In this document: piece by piece, positions 12,931 to 25,425 of the stretch | Position numbering within the stretch: the stretch's first letter is position 1 | Layout of the letters: the number at the start of each line of letters is the position of its first letter | Origin: Pagrus major | Taxonomy: Eukaryota > Chordata > Actinopteri > Spariformes > Sparidae | Length of the DNA stretch: 64,000 bases | Direction of reading: 5' to 3' | Assembly: GCF_040436345.1 (NCBI RefSeq) | Contig: NC_133238.1 | Span: 8,248,150 to 8,312,149 of the forward strand | The notes under the pieces: model-generated | What the model was told of the DNA's origin: nothing | Database searches by the model: none | What the model saw: the letters and a program-made list of their open reading frames with translations, nothing else | Translations under genes and position numbers: made by a program

Positions 12931-15904
12931 AATATGTGAAGTCAGCAAGCTTTATTTTGAAAGTCTACCCTTACATTGCATATTTATTCTGCTCACTTGA
13001 CCGCCGAGCCCATCACATGCAAAACAAGAGGGGTAGGTAGAGTGTCATAGACCAAGCTGCCGTGTTTGATGAGTTGGCAGCGACAGTGTTGTAATCTGGA
13101 AACTTTTTCTAATGGATTTTTCAAAGGCTGTACTCAGAAAAAAAAACTCATGTAGCATAGCCTCAATCCCATGCAATTGTATGTTCAGTAGATCCCATAT
13201 AGCCGCACTGTGTTGTGTAAAAATAATGCTAAATAAACCACTTGCATAGAAGCCTCTCATGGCTGCCTCATGCTTGTTCATTGGCCGGCTCCTTGGCCAA
13301 AGGTCTGTGCAGGTTCATCTCCCAGCTTGGCCAAAGGGTAGCCAGAGAATGATGCCAATCTGTGGGTGAATGAGCAGTTTGTGAGAGGCAGGCCATGGCA
13401 GCAGTGGATCAGTCTGATGTGATCTCTCAGATTTTAGCACTTGCTTTCCTCATGTTGTTGCTAATCTTCATAATTCAGTGATCAGTTATCAGTCGTTTCG
13501 CTCGCTCTCTTTTGTCTTGATCAAATACAATACACAGCACAGTGTTGTTGCTCCCACTACAGCTGCTGAGCTGGTCTCCAATTTCTGAAGCAGCTGATTG
13601 ATGCCACTCATCCCAGCTCATTATTACAGAAGTAAGCACTGGCCGTTCCTCTGTAGAAGTGGGAAATATCAAAATGCACTTAAGTGTTCCTTCGGAGAGG
13701 TAAGCCCACAAGAGGTATGAGACCAAAGCTGCACCTCAGTGGTTGTTTGGCTTGTTTTCTCGCTTCTATCCCTGCTCGCCTCTGAACACAGATGGAGATT
13801 CATCTGTTGCCTGTTCCCTCTTGACTCGTTTTCCCTTTCTATTCCCATCTTCTTGCCCCCCCTCCCCCTCTCCTTCCCTCTCAAGAGCCTGTCTGCCAGC
13901 AGAAGCCCTGTACCTCACCGTGCGCTTATCAGACAGTTTATCCTTTTCCTGTGGGCGCCGTCCTCCATCTGTGGCTGTCACAGCCAATCGCCACGCCGAG
14001 GGTCCATTCCAAGCCGTGATTTAGACACCCGGCCTTGCCAGCGCTGCTCTGTTTACCCCCTCTTTCCTCCCTCTCATTGGAATGTTTCTGGACCCGTACG
14101 TCCTGCCATCCAAAATTCAACCGATGAATGAAAACAAATATACTTTCTTCCCTGACATCCTCACACCTTTACACTCATACATAATCACAGTATAGAAGTC
14201 ACAACATCCTGCACCAGACAGGCAAAGTGAATATAGTGTATTAAGAGTGGAATGATAGGATGGGACTAATGAATAGGCACCGTGTTTACATTCCTCAGTG
14301 CTTAGGCTCTCTCCCTTAATAGCAGGGCTACAGTCGTGGCGCTCAGCACTTGCGAACATCCTCAAGAGGTACCTTCGTTAATATTTTACTCAGTAGAGAT
14401 AGTAAATAACAAGCAAGGCATTTCCAGAGAACAAGAGCAAACAGAACACAGCGAGAGAGAGGGAGGAAGAGGCAGAGAGAGGGAGAGAGAGGGCGGCTGT
14501 CTCCAGAGTGTCAGCCACAATTGCTTTCTCATTTTTAACTTGTCAAGTCGGCTTTATCTGTTTTATCGCCGATGGAACTCCTAACGCACCAAAAGGCTAA
14601 GGCAGCTTGACAGAGCAAATATGGCTATTACAAATTTCGATGGGGGCTGCAAAAAGGAGATTTAAGAAGGGGGAGGAAAAAAAAATCGGCTCTTCTCCCG
14701 CTTCCTCAAAGAAACATAAAAAAGATACAAAACGGAAAATAAACAAAAGCCGAAGTCCTCAAGCAAGCTGCGCGGATTTGCTTGAAAACCATGCTAAATA
14801 GTGTTTGTTCAGCAAGGTGTGAGGAAATAAAAGGTAGCAACTGCACAACCCTCGCGCAAATCCTCCGAGCTGAATTTAAAGTGTCAGCTCCCCGTGACAA
14901 ACAAATGGAAATAAATAAATAAAGTGAAAACGGAGCCAAGGTTGGAGTGCACCTCCCATCCCAGCACAGCAGGTGAGTGAGAGATAAACATTTGTGCAAA
15001 GTCGGCCGGGTCTAGTCAAGCGGCTGCTACTCCTGGTTCATTTGCAGTTGCCAGCGATGTGTTAAATGGCCATCTGTGATGGGGTGAGAGCCCCTGTAAT
15101 GACTTCCTGTCTGGGAAGGAAGACTGGCGTGTAGGGAGGGCTGAGACACACAATCCGTTTGAAAACATGAAAGGGGCCGTTGGGAGTGGAAAAACAGTGG
15201 ATGTTCACGCTTTCTTATGTGAAAAATGTCTGTTTGTGGGGCCCCTCTGAAGTAACAGTCGGCATGAATTCTCAAAGTGGGTTGTTTGAAGTTTAAAATA
15301 GGGGATGCTGATTAAAGAAATCGGTCTTCTCCGTGACATTCCACCTGAAATCTATATCTGCTGTCTGTAACAGCAAGACAGATGTGTTTCATATTCTATT
15401 CCCAATGGAAAAAAATGGCACATTTCAGTGGCTTTTTGTTTTGAAAACACAAAAATGTCACTTTTGTAGAAGACACTGAGATAAAAATGTCATTAGTTTT
15501 TACTTTTTTTAATTCCTGCAAGTACGATCAGTTGGTGATTATGATATATCAAATGTTAAATCAAAATATATAGGCATTGCAGCACTAAAAAAACAATTAA
15601 CCTTAATTATACAACATTTTAATTAAGATCAAGACCAGACTGCTTATTGGCAGGTACACCTTGATCATCCAAGTCTATAATTATTGTTATACAACAGTTA
15701 CAAATAAACGTGGGTGGTACTGAGTACTAAAAAACAATATATGTGTTAATACATCCAACTGTCTGCAACAACATCAGTAATGAGCGTGGATGTGGTGGTC
15801 CTTAAGGAGATGATGCTATGATTGAAGTTAAGTTGCCTCATGTCTTAGTTAATGAGTGGCCATGTCTATGTTTCTAGTGTGTCTTGTGTCAGTTTGATTA
15901 GTTT

Positions 15905-16275
15905 GGCTCAGCATCCAAGAAGAAGAAAGGTACTGTCACATGTAGCCAATATAGTGAGGACCCAAATGCAAGACACCCAGGAGGCAGGCAGGTGGAAAAG
16001 AATGAAAGGCGACCTTCAGTGACAAAGCTGGAGTCCAAACATGGAAAATATGAAATGGAAGAAACAAAAAGGCAGGTGGCAAAAAAAAAAAAAAAACACA
16101 TGAAGCTGGCAGGTGCAAGTCAGGGAACTAGAGAAGTACCAAAATACAAAAACTAAATCAAGGACAAGCCAAAGAAACACTGGGAACACAAGGAACATGA
16201 GGAACACAAGGACTGAATTGGGGAAAACAAGACAAAGGGCAGAAAGTATTACAACATGACACATAGAAAATAAAT
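15905..16275 (-). repeat. Dispersed retroelement-like repeat, shorter copy
   Basis: Matches 23090-23490 in the same orientation: gaaacaaaaaggcagg, agtaccaaaatac, cactgggaacacaaggaaca and caagacaaagggc all recur. It lacks about 200 bp present in the middle of the other copy. On the minus strand it ends with gcatttgggtcctc and then gtgacag, a tail I associate with a common fish retroelement. The class is not proven. Confidence 0.65.
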
Positions 16276-16496
16276 CATTTAAATTCTCATCTTGAGTTAC
16301 ACTTTTTTATCTTTATTCGGTTCCGTTATTTCTTTATTTGCCGTACTGACAAAATTCCTCGCACACATGCACTTAGTGAACAAAGTCTGACTCTGGTTCT
16401 GACAGGCATCATCAGTAAAATGTAGAATCCATTTAGCAGACAGACAGTCTTATATTTGCCAGCCGTGACAGCGCCGACTGCTGTTTTCAGTTTGTG

Positions 16497-16498
<2 letters not shown>

Positions 16499-16537
<39 letters not shown>
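16499..16537. repeat. (GT)n microsatellite
   Basis: About 19 uninterrupted GT units. Confidence 0.97.
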
Positions 16538-16538
<1 letters not shown>

Positions 16539-16739
16539 ATCATGGCAAAAAATGCTCCTGGTGACACCTGAACAAACAGAAATGATTTTGGATATTTTGG
16601 CAGGTGATTTCTGTCTGTCTGCTGCTTCAGCATCACGGACAGCACTGCGGATTTATCAATACGCAGCAAATCAGCGCTTAATGCTATATAACATAGAGTC
16701 TTCGTCATACAGAACCACTTGCAGTTAATTGTATTCATA

Positions 16740-17140
16740 TGTGAGATATCATAGTTGTCATGAACAAACGCAGCAGATGCTCCGCTCTGTTGCTATTTGC
16801 GTGTCCATTCCGAAGCACCTCTGAAATGCGGAAGGTCTCCCCTCAGAGGGCATTTGCTGCTGCATAATTGCCCGTAATCATCTTTTCACCCGGCTCACAG
16901 TGTAATTTTATAGCTTGACAGCTCTCTACTTTTGTGTTTCTACTTTCAGCACCATCAGCACTTCTGTGTTCAGGTTCTGTGGCAGTAATTTAGCTTTCAC
17001 TCCAGATCTTTCACGCCTATCAGTGTGACTCATGATCTAAATTTAAATAGGATCGCCGCTATGACTGAGAAAGACGGATGGCGAAAGTAGACTCTGCCGC
17101 CAAATGTGTTGTTTTCAGAGTCTGGATTGAGCCAAAGTGT
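16740..17140. other. Candidate conserved non-coding element
   Basis: About 400 bp of complex, repeat-free, moderate-GC sequence with clustered homeodomain-like TAATT cores and a CGCCGC/GGCGAAAG segment. No open frame explains it. The call rests on composition only. Confidence 0.2.
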
Positions 17141-18588
17141 TATTTGTAAGACGAGTTCATTTGTCTTGTCTCAATTTGCACTTGATAAGAATTGGCTGCA
17201 AAGCCTTTGGTTCATCATTCAGCTGATTTAGCTTCGGGCTAGTTCTGCTAAAACTTGCTTAAATATGTTAAATGGAAGCAGGCAAATTTAAACACTGATG
17301 ATTTTAATGCTCTGAATTAAATTAACACTGACAATTTTGCTTTCTTATCGGCTTAAACTTTACCAAAATAAGGTGAGTGTATCTTCACATGCATCTGAGT
17401 GAGTGGGAGGAATCTTCTGCCCGCCTGATGCCTCCTGCACGGAGCTTATTCCGTTGCAGAGAGGCAAAGTGAGGACAGGCGCTGGCCGCGAGCGCTTTCC
17501 ACTCAGCCATGAAAACTGTCTCCGCCGCACGGCTGTTTCGGAGTCTGCCACCAAATCAGCCCGCGCTAATGACACATGACCCCGGGACGGCGGCCCTCGG
17601 GGCTGGTCAGCGGCTCGCCTCTGTCATTTTGAGACCTCGCCACCCACCATTATACTGTCCATCTCTGTTGCCTTTCACTCAGTCTCGCGCACATACACAA
17701 CAGTCCCTCAGAGCAAAGTGAACCCAAGGTGCTCACCTGTCTGGCTCCCGCTATTAGAGCAATGTTCTGGGTAATGGCAGCAGGATTTTTTTATGTGTTT
17801 CTGATGTGTTCTGTAATATTGTGTTTTATTCATGTGTCTGAAGAGAACTGTGACAACGCTTTCTCATTTAAAAACACTAACTTGACTATATTTAAGATGG
17901 CAATTAGGCAGCAACCACTTTGGCTGCATTTTAAAAAGCCAGTATGACATGGAGTTATCTCCTCTGATGAATTGAAGTCAATGGGAACACTGAAAACAAA
18001 CTTTACCCTTGGAGTACAATGTCAAGTGTTTTCTGACAAGAAGATAAGTTCTTTTTTAAAGCGTCTTTGTGGCAGTTTTTAAAAAAAGGCATTGTCACGC
18101 ACAGAGTCAGCTCGAACCATTAATCTGATTCCATGATTTAAAATGTGCCTTCAGAAGCCCGAGGACATCACCAACTCCGAGGCCACAATCAGGATATTTC
18201 CTAGTCACCCACAGCACCCAATTACCGTCATTTACTCGCCAGGGTTGATAGTGTGGTGATGAATGCCAGCCACCAGCTGCTGAGGACTCTAGCTCTCAAA
18301 ACCCACAATCTAGTCAGTACTCAATTTTTCTCCTCCCGCTTCTCTTCACACAGTCGGATGCTAAATGATTTACAGCGGTACCCACCGCTGAACAAAAACC
18401 AAGTCACATATGGTCACAAGTCAAAAAAAAGACACAAATAACAAAAGAGTCTCATCACGCTGCATGCACAACATATTATGTCTTTATGTCTTACTGCAGT
18501 TGACATCACATTACATAAAAAGCCACTGCATGATAAGTGCATTCATCTATAGACTGAATCACTGTGATGTCGAGCAACAACAACAGTT

Positions 18589-18942
18589 ACTTCTGGGTAG
18601 AAAGCAGGCCGTCGATTTGCATTGTGGAGATTTAAACGTATTTAATTGTGTTGTCATTTTCAGCCATAAATGTAACATTTAAATATATATAATATAAAAC
18701 TAACACTCGCTAGTTTTGGGGTAAACTCAAGCTGTAATCTTCTGTACTCTGTGGCCCAACAGGTAAATTAGGTCTGCAACATAACATATTGTAGTGAAAG
18801 TTTTGTTATTATTAAGATATGACACCATCAAACATGTATTTGAGATGAATTAGGTGTATGCACTTTGAAGTAACATCTTTAAAAAAGGCAGTCAAATTGT
18901 ATGGAAGCTAATGTGTGTTGCAGGCGTTTTCTACCCAGAAGT
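18589..18942. mobile_element. Candidate MITE with 15-bp terminal inverted repeats
   Basis: The left end acttctgggtagaaa (18589-18603) is exactly the reverse complement of the right end (18928-18942). The 354 bp between them are non-coding. A clear target-site duplication is not seen. Confidence 0.5.
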
Positions 18943-19052
18943 CTCAGCAAACACACATTGTGATTTGGATCATAGGAACAAGTGAACCGTGTGCATCCCT
19001 CCCACAACCAACAGTGTGATCTTATATGTTCTAATTAGACTGGCTATTATGT

Positions 19053-19290
19053 AGAGCTGCAACGATTAACCGATTATTTGATTAGTTATCAACTATTAAT
19101 TGATAATCAATTTGTTAGCTTCTTAAATGTGAATAGTTTCTGGTTTCCTTCCTCCTCTATGACAGTAAACTGAATATCTTTGGGTTGTGGACAAAACAAG
19201 ACATCTGAGGACATTTTCACCCTTTTCTGATGCTTTTAAAGTCCACACAACTAATTGATTAATCAAGAAAATAATCAACAGATTAAATTA
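19053..19290. mobile_element. Teleost MITE of the AGAGCTGCAACGATTAA type, internally diverged
   Basis: It starts agagctgcaacgattaac and carries the typical inner text tatgacagtaaactgaat and ttgggttgtggacaaaac. It ends in aatcaagaaaataatcaaca and gattaa. I recognise it as a very common fish element, likely hAT-related. Confidence 0.7.
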
Positions 19291-19615
19291 CAAAGAATAT
19301 ACATGAGGAAAATGTAACATTTGCAAGCCCAAATACCTCAGCCGACACCTCCTAAAAGTTACATTTTTATAAAACCATTTTGATTCCGTTAAAAAAAAAC
19401 ATTCACGCACTGCCACCACAATCACTCAATGTTATTATTACAGCTGCAGCTAAAGTATGATGGATGTATACTTAAGATTGAATTGAAACCAGGTGTTTAA
19501 GGGGCCTTCTGCACCTCTACCATATGCTGCATTACAATGGAGCTGCACTGGACACTGCTGTTGATCTTTCCCCAGTTTAGTTCAACATAAGTCAGCGTTG
19601 TGTTTACTGCAAAAC

Positions 19616-19966
19616 AGGGCTGCACAACATGGTATAAATATCATAATGCAAGTAATTCAACAGATATAAGTACAGTGATATGATTCACAGTTAGTGGGAA
19701 TGAACATTTTTGCATCACAACGTTCAATGAAACTATTAAAATCACGATGGTGCGACATTTGTTGGGGTCTGCACCAAACAAACACGTTTCCTTACATATG
19801 AGGAACGAGATTTGTATGACCGAGCATCTCTGCAGCACAACAGTACTTCACTGTAATGCTGGTTTGTCACACATTCTACCCTTATCAAAAAAAATACAGC
19901 TTTTTCAATTTGGATATTTGAGCCATATTGCGATTTTAATAATATTTCAATTAATTGTGCAGCTCT
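19616..19966. mobile_element. MITE with 12-bp terminal inverted repeats (AGGGCTGCACAA)
   Basis: The left end agggctgcacaa (19616-19627) pairs with ttgtgcagctct (19955-19966), one mismatch. The size of about 350 bp, the AT-rich inside and the end sequence fit the fish GGGCTGCAC MITEs. Confidence 0.65.
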
Positions 19967-21909
19967 ACTGCCAAATGTAATTATTTGTGCAAAAAATAAA
20001 AAATAAAAAAATGTATTTAAATGTGGTCTGTTGAAGATTGGGTTGCAGAGGAAGAGCTGCAAGCTTTCACGAATGTCTTTGCTACTGGTCGCAGATAAAG
20101 GATCCACAGAAAAACAAACCTCCAGTTAATTTATTTGATTGTTTTGTTTTTGCATTCTCATCTCATCGTTTCGGCTCTAGACGCAACACAAATGCCCTTT
20201 AAATACACGAATACACAAATATAATAAAATATGAATGACAGTAATAATTGTATGCAACAAACAGAAACTCTGGAAAACTGCTGTCACTGTTTTGCATTGG
20301 GACATTTAGTCGTAGGGCTGTCAGCGGGATGAAACCGGTCCCCCAAGGCCACCTTGAGAGGGAAGGTGAGGCAGGAGGAAAAGCGTGCACAAGAAGAAGA
20401 ATCGTAATGACAGCTGTGCAAAAATAGCAAAGCCCAAAAAACAGAAGCGCCTTGTAAAAATATCAGGCTCGTAATTAATAACTTCACGCATATTTAACAT
20501 CCTATTTATTCATGAGCACCTGCTTCCATTGACCCAAGGGGCACGCAGAATCACCCTGCGTTTTAAACATTTGCAGTTGAGACTAGATTCTAGAGTCATC
20601 TAAAAACGCTTGACATAATCAGCTTTGACACTTATTCACATCCTGATGAATGATCCTAACTCTTTGTCGATAGCCGACGACATTTTAATAAGCCTACTGT
20701 CCCAGTCACATAAATATCATCCATCTTCGATATCAGCCGAGGTAGCGCCGAACCCAAGGTAGATAGAGAGAGCAACATGATGACCCTTTGTGGGCTAAAA
20801 AACAAATGTAATACCTTTACCCAACATACTACCCTCAGACAAATCCCACTGCAATTTATATTCAGGAGAAGAGAGAGATTACTCAGCGGACAAGAGTGCA
20901 GACCATGGGTTCAAATAAGACTCGCTGACCTTTGTTACATGTAATTCCTCATCCCTTTCTCCACCATCTTGTCTGCTCAAGGGTCTTGAAAAATATGTAA
21001 AAACTTGGGGGCAGATCTCTTTGTAAAAACTACACATTATTGTGTGTTTTGATTCCGGCCGGATTCGTTTTCAGGATTTGATAGAGCTCACTCATTGCTC
21101 TTGACCTTTTGCCACAAAACAAATTGCTTCGTGCTTCTGTAACTGAAAAAAAAAAAAAAAAAAATACCCAGCTGCTCTCGACCAAAAAAAAAATACTGGG
21201 CTCACTGGAAATATCTGCCTGATAGGGAATGAATGGAATGTGTTATCAATGCTCAACACAGTCTGACACCAAAGACTCAAACAACAATAAGATAAAGATG
21301 GATGTATTGGTAAAAAAAAAAAGTAGTGGTTTAAGTGCTCCATTTTGCTGCTTTGAAGTGAAGTTGATGTAGGGGCCTCTGATAACATCTGCGTATGAAA
21401 TCTTAAAGAGTATTTTGATGTGAGGTAGGAAGTCAAAATATTGTTGATACTACAACTGAAAATTGATTAAAAAATTGTCTGACGTTCGCTTCCTTGGCAT
21501 GACTTAGATGAAAAGATTGATATCACTGTCATATCTGTGCACTCGATATTCATTATAAAGCTGGAGATTGCAGCTAGCTTGGCACAAAGATCAACTTTGA
21601 GCACCTGTAATGCTCAACAAATAACATGTTTTACAGTCGGTTGCGTTACCAGTGCAAACATTGGCCAGGAAATAGTCCCATGCATAACCCCGTAAAACCA
21701 CAAATTGATTTTACACATCGATTTCTGCAAAGGTGAACAAACATGTTTCCCAAAATATCGAATTATGCTTTTTACCAATAACTTTTCACAATCCAACAAG
21801 CCTTGCATCGCTGGTTTCTTATCTTATAATGACCTTGAACAACCTATTTTTTCAATCCACTAAGATTTACCAAAACATCCTTTTATTAACGGTGATCAGG
21901 TCATCATGA

Positions 21910-22010
21910 CCCAGCCAGTTCCTTTGTCTGTCGTCCCCGGTGAGGTTCCAGACACATTTTCTCATATGTTCTGGTCACGTCCACTGTTACCTGTTCCAAA
22001 TGGCTCTCTT
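21910..22010 (+). mobile_element. Short LINE ORF2 C-terminal relic
   Basis: One frame reads GEVPDTFSHMFWSRPLL, resembling the HMFW-C-P block near the end of fish L1-type ORF2 proteins. The Cys is replaced by Arg and the frame decays quickly on both sides. Confidence 0.4.
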
Positions 22011-22348
22011 GGGCTTTTTGTAGGCATCACAATTGTTGGCTCGACATATCTTCCACAGTAACATAGCAGATCATACACTCAGTTATTAACCACTACTCTT
22101 GGGAAACAGCTCGGCCCAAGTAAATTTGACAACTTCACACATGTTGATTTGATTCATTATGGATATGAGTTACAGAATTATTAAACACATTTTTTATGTC
22201 TCCACTTGCACAGAGAGATGGCTCGCCAGCTGCATTTCGCAGCATCAAACCGGATGCACATTGGTCATTTTAGGAGTTTCACTCACCAAAGTCCGGGCTT
22301 CAGTCCACTATCGTATTTCCCAATTGGGTTGTCCACTTAAAACATCCG

Positions 22349-22352
<4 letters not shown>

Positions 22353-22379
<27 letters not shown>
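22353..22379. repeat. (CA)n microsatellite
   Basis: About 13 CA units. Confidence 0.95.
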
Positions 22380-23089
22380 CTGCAAAGAATCCATCTTACT
22401 GCTCCAGCTGGGTCTCATATCTAATTCAGCAAACATAATTAATAAGTTACTCACAGTAATAAACCTTATATTTGCATATTTCTCTTGAAGCTGTTATTTC
22501 ATAATGTTTTACCATTGTATGGGTTATAATCCTATATAATACTAACTGAAATGATGTATAGTTTACACAATTACAAAGATGCTGACAAACATGAAGAAAG
22601 ACAAACATGTACTATTCCCTTCATCACAAACTGGGTATCAGCGCTGGTTCACCTCAGTTGTGACCCAATACTAGATTAAATGCAGAAGGTTTTGGCTACT
22701 GTGTTCACACTGGAAAAGTAATGACTACGACATCTACTGGATTCCTGCATGTGCTGTTTATGCACAAAGGGAAAGGATGAGCTAATCTGGGAGCTTCTCG
22801 TGGCTGCAAAGCATTATAATGAACTGTCGGTTAGAAACAGATGAAGTCAAAGAGCTCAGAAAATATATAATAATATATAGGCATTAAATCTTCAGAAAAA
22901 CATCATGCTGTTCTCCGTCCACTCACTGGCTTTTCCCGAGCGGTTCTAATCAGCATACAAAATTCAAACAACTTTTTTGTTTTACAAAAGTTATTTAAAA
23001 GTCATTTTTTTAAAAGTTATTTTTTAGACAGTAAAGTACATATATTTTTTGTAAACTATGCAAGCTGTCATCGATAAGTCCAAAGTCCA

Positions 23090-23490
23090 AAAATAAAAGA
23101 AACAAAAAGGCAGGCGGCAAAAAACACAAGAGGCGGGCAGGGGCAAATCAAAGAGCTAAAAACAGTACAAAAATACTAAAACAAAATAAAGTACAAACCA
23201 AAGAAGCACTGGGAACACAGACAGGAACACAAGAAACACGAGGATAGCAGGACTGAAGTGGGAAAACCATAACAGACGAATGAGAGAAGGGAAGACAAGG
23301 ACTTCCATACACAGGGAGTGATAACAGGTGAGCAGGTGGGAAAACAGACAAAGACAGGAAGAACACACATGGAGCAAATACACAGGAGGATAATCAGGGA
23401 CAGGTGAAACTTATTGGGACAATCACAAGGGAGGGAAAACAAGACTAAGGGCAAAAAGTAACACAACAGGACATATGAGGATGAACCTTA
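23090..23490 (-). repeat. Dispersed retroelement-like repeat, longer copy
   Basis: Homologous to 15905-16275 (gaaacaaaaaggcaggcggc, cactgggaacacag, aaaacaagac-taagggcaaaaagta). It has an additional central block (about 23262-23430). Pyrimidine-rich on the minus strand; no transposase or reverse transcriptase frame is kept. Confidence 0.65.
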
Positions 23491-25314
23491 CAAAATAAAA
23501 ATCAGGAAACATTAACTTTACTGAAGTCAAAACAATACGAAGACAATATAATAAATGATTTACCTCATCTACTTTATTGATTTTTTGTAAATATATGCAT
23601 TCTACTTTTGATGCCATCAACACACAAGTTGGGAAAGCTCAGTCACTCACAAGCAAGGATGGGGCAAGGCTCAGCATTCTGTTTTTATTTTGATCTTGTT
23701 ATGTTGTTATGACTATCTTCTTTTGGATTCAGGGTTATAGAATATAGGCTGGAACTTGAACACTGACTTGTCACAGCAGGAGAAGCACAAGCTATTAATA
23801 TTCACAATGGCTCCATTTAGGTGAAGGCCGAGACAGCAGGCCAGCGTGCGCAACAGGGCCATCAAACTTCTACACATTAATGAAATTCAGCCATTATTAC
23901 TTTAAACTTGTGTTTTTTTTCCCCTGATACATCATCTCAAAATGTCACGTGAATGATCTATTGTGCAGTACTGGCTAACTAGGACACTTAAATAGAATAA
24001 AACCATCATTAATGTCATTACCTGTGGTTTTTCCTGCTATGACATGTCAAAATGTCTAATATGAAAAAAAGGCGATCGACTAATTTCGGCCTAGGAAGTG
24101 AAATAAATGAATGCTCCAGGGATCAGTATTCAGACTATTTCACACTGTTCTAATTAATTTTCAACCTTTTTTTTTTCATTGTAACATCCCTCATGAATTC
24201 TAGCCCTGCTGCTTTAATCCTTTCCAGACAGCATTGAGTACCTACCAATCAAACTCAACCCCAAAAGCATATTCTAATATAAATCTCACAATTACTGACA
24301 TTTTCTCCCAAAGCTACAACTGTTTCTACTACAAGGTCACAGATGGAAAAACTATGAACATTACCAATAAATGCATTATATCAAAGTGATCATTTGGGGA
24401 ATGAAATAATATGAATAACTGGCTCACAGCCCTGCTACTTTGCACCTGTTGTAAAACACCGTTAAACTTTAAGAATATAAAGCTGTAAAGGGCATCTCCA
24501 GTGAAGTGGCAGCTAGTTTTGTCAATGCTGTGCTTATCACTGTCCTTGGTCTTTGGATTTATCGTTGTAATATCACCACCTCTCTGCTGTTTGCCCAAGC
24601 TGAAATGGCAGATGTTTAAATGTCGCTACAGATGTCCATGAGAGGAATTTAGCTATGTGAGACTATTCGAGTCATGTACAAACACTCAGTCACTGTGTTT
24701 GCTCACTCTCTAAGTCTTTGTAGTGCTGGTTTTCTATCCACGTTCACAGCTAGTTAATCGCCGTTAATTACACTCACCTGGCATCCCAGGTGTAAATCAG
24801 CCCTGTTTGTAGATGGGTGAAGATGAATGAAAAGCAGCACAGCTGTGAATGCTTCGGTTTCGGAATTAAAAAACCACCAATGTAAACTTCTACCAAGAGG
24901 AAATTAGTCATTCCTCAGCAACACAATCCATCTGTGACGTTCAGGCCATTGCAGGAGCTATTTTGGGATGGCGTGTTGCAACTTACTTTTTTTGGTACAC
25001 CTAATTTCCTTCACGCTGCCTCATCTACTCCCCCAGTTTGTGATTATCTACTTTTTTCAGCGTCTTGAGAGCACACTTGAGCTAATTTGTGTTGCAGCTC
25101 AGGTGCTGCCTCCGTTAAACATTTCATGACAGACAACTGTATAAATCATAGGTAGACGGGGTGGTTTCAGTCCAAAGGCAGCTCAAAATCAGATGTTTCT
25201 TTTGATTGAAGTTCTTGTCAAGTTGGTAGATACCATGCGACCATATCAGATTTATGAGTTAATTGAGCTACTTGTCAGTCAGCTGGTACACAATCAGTGG
25301 TCAGTGCCTTCCAA

Positions 25315-25425
25315 AACAGTTTGGTAAGGTTTAAGTGCACTTATTAAGGTTTAGGAAAAGATCATGATGCAATTGTGGTCATGGTTGAAAGAAACCAACT
25401 GCCAATAGGAAACAGGGAACAATCT
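25315..25425. repeat. CCTAAACCTAAC-type dispersed repeat, reverse copy
   Basis: aaggtttaagtgcac and aaggtttaggaaaagatcat, then catggttgaaag, the reverse-strand form of the family at 11030 and 12745. Confidence 0.45.

Larger units (their letters stand above)
11000..16480. other. Gene-free sequence with short repeats
   Basis: No coding exon. A pyrimidine-rich block lies at 13790-13890 and a GA-rich block at 14450-14495. The part 14500-15300 is complex and repeat-free and may include conserved non-coding sequence. Confidence 0.4.

Noticed and set aside
13739..14131. 130-codon plus-strand frame
   Set aside because: It arises from a pyrimidine-rich, stop-poor stretch with Ser/Pro/Leu bias and no homology I can see.
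16016..16264. Minus-strand frames over 15905-16275 and 23090-23490
   Set aside because: Phe/Val/Leu/Cys-rich products come from the dispersed pyrimidine-rich repeat, not from genes.
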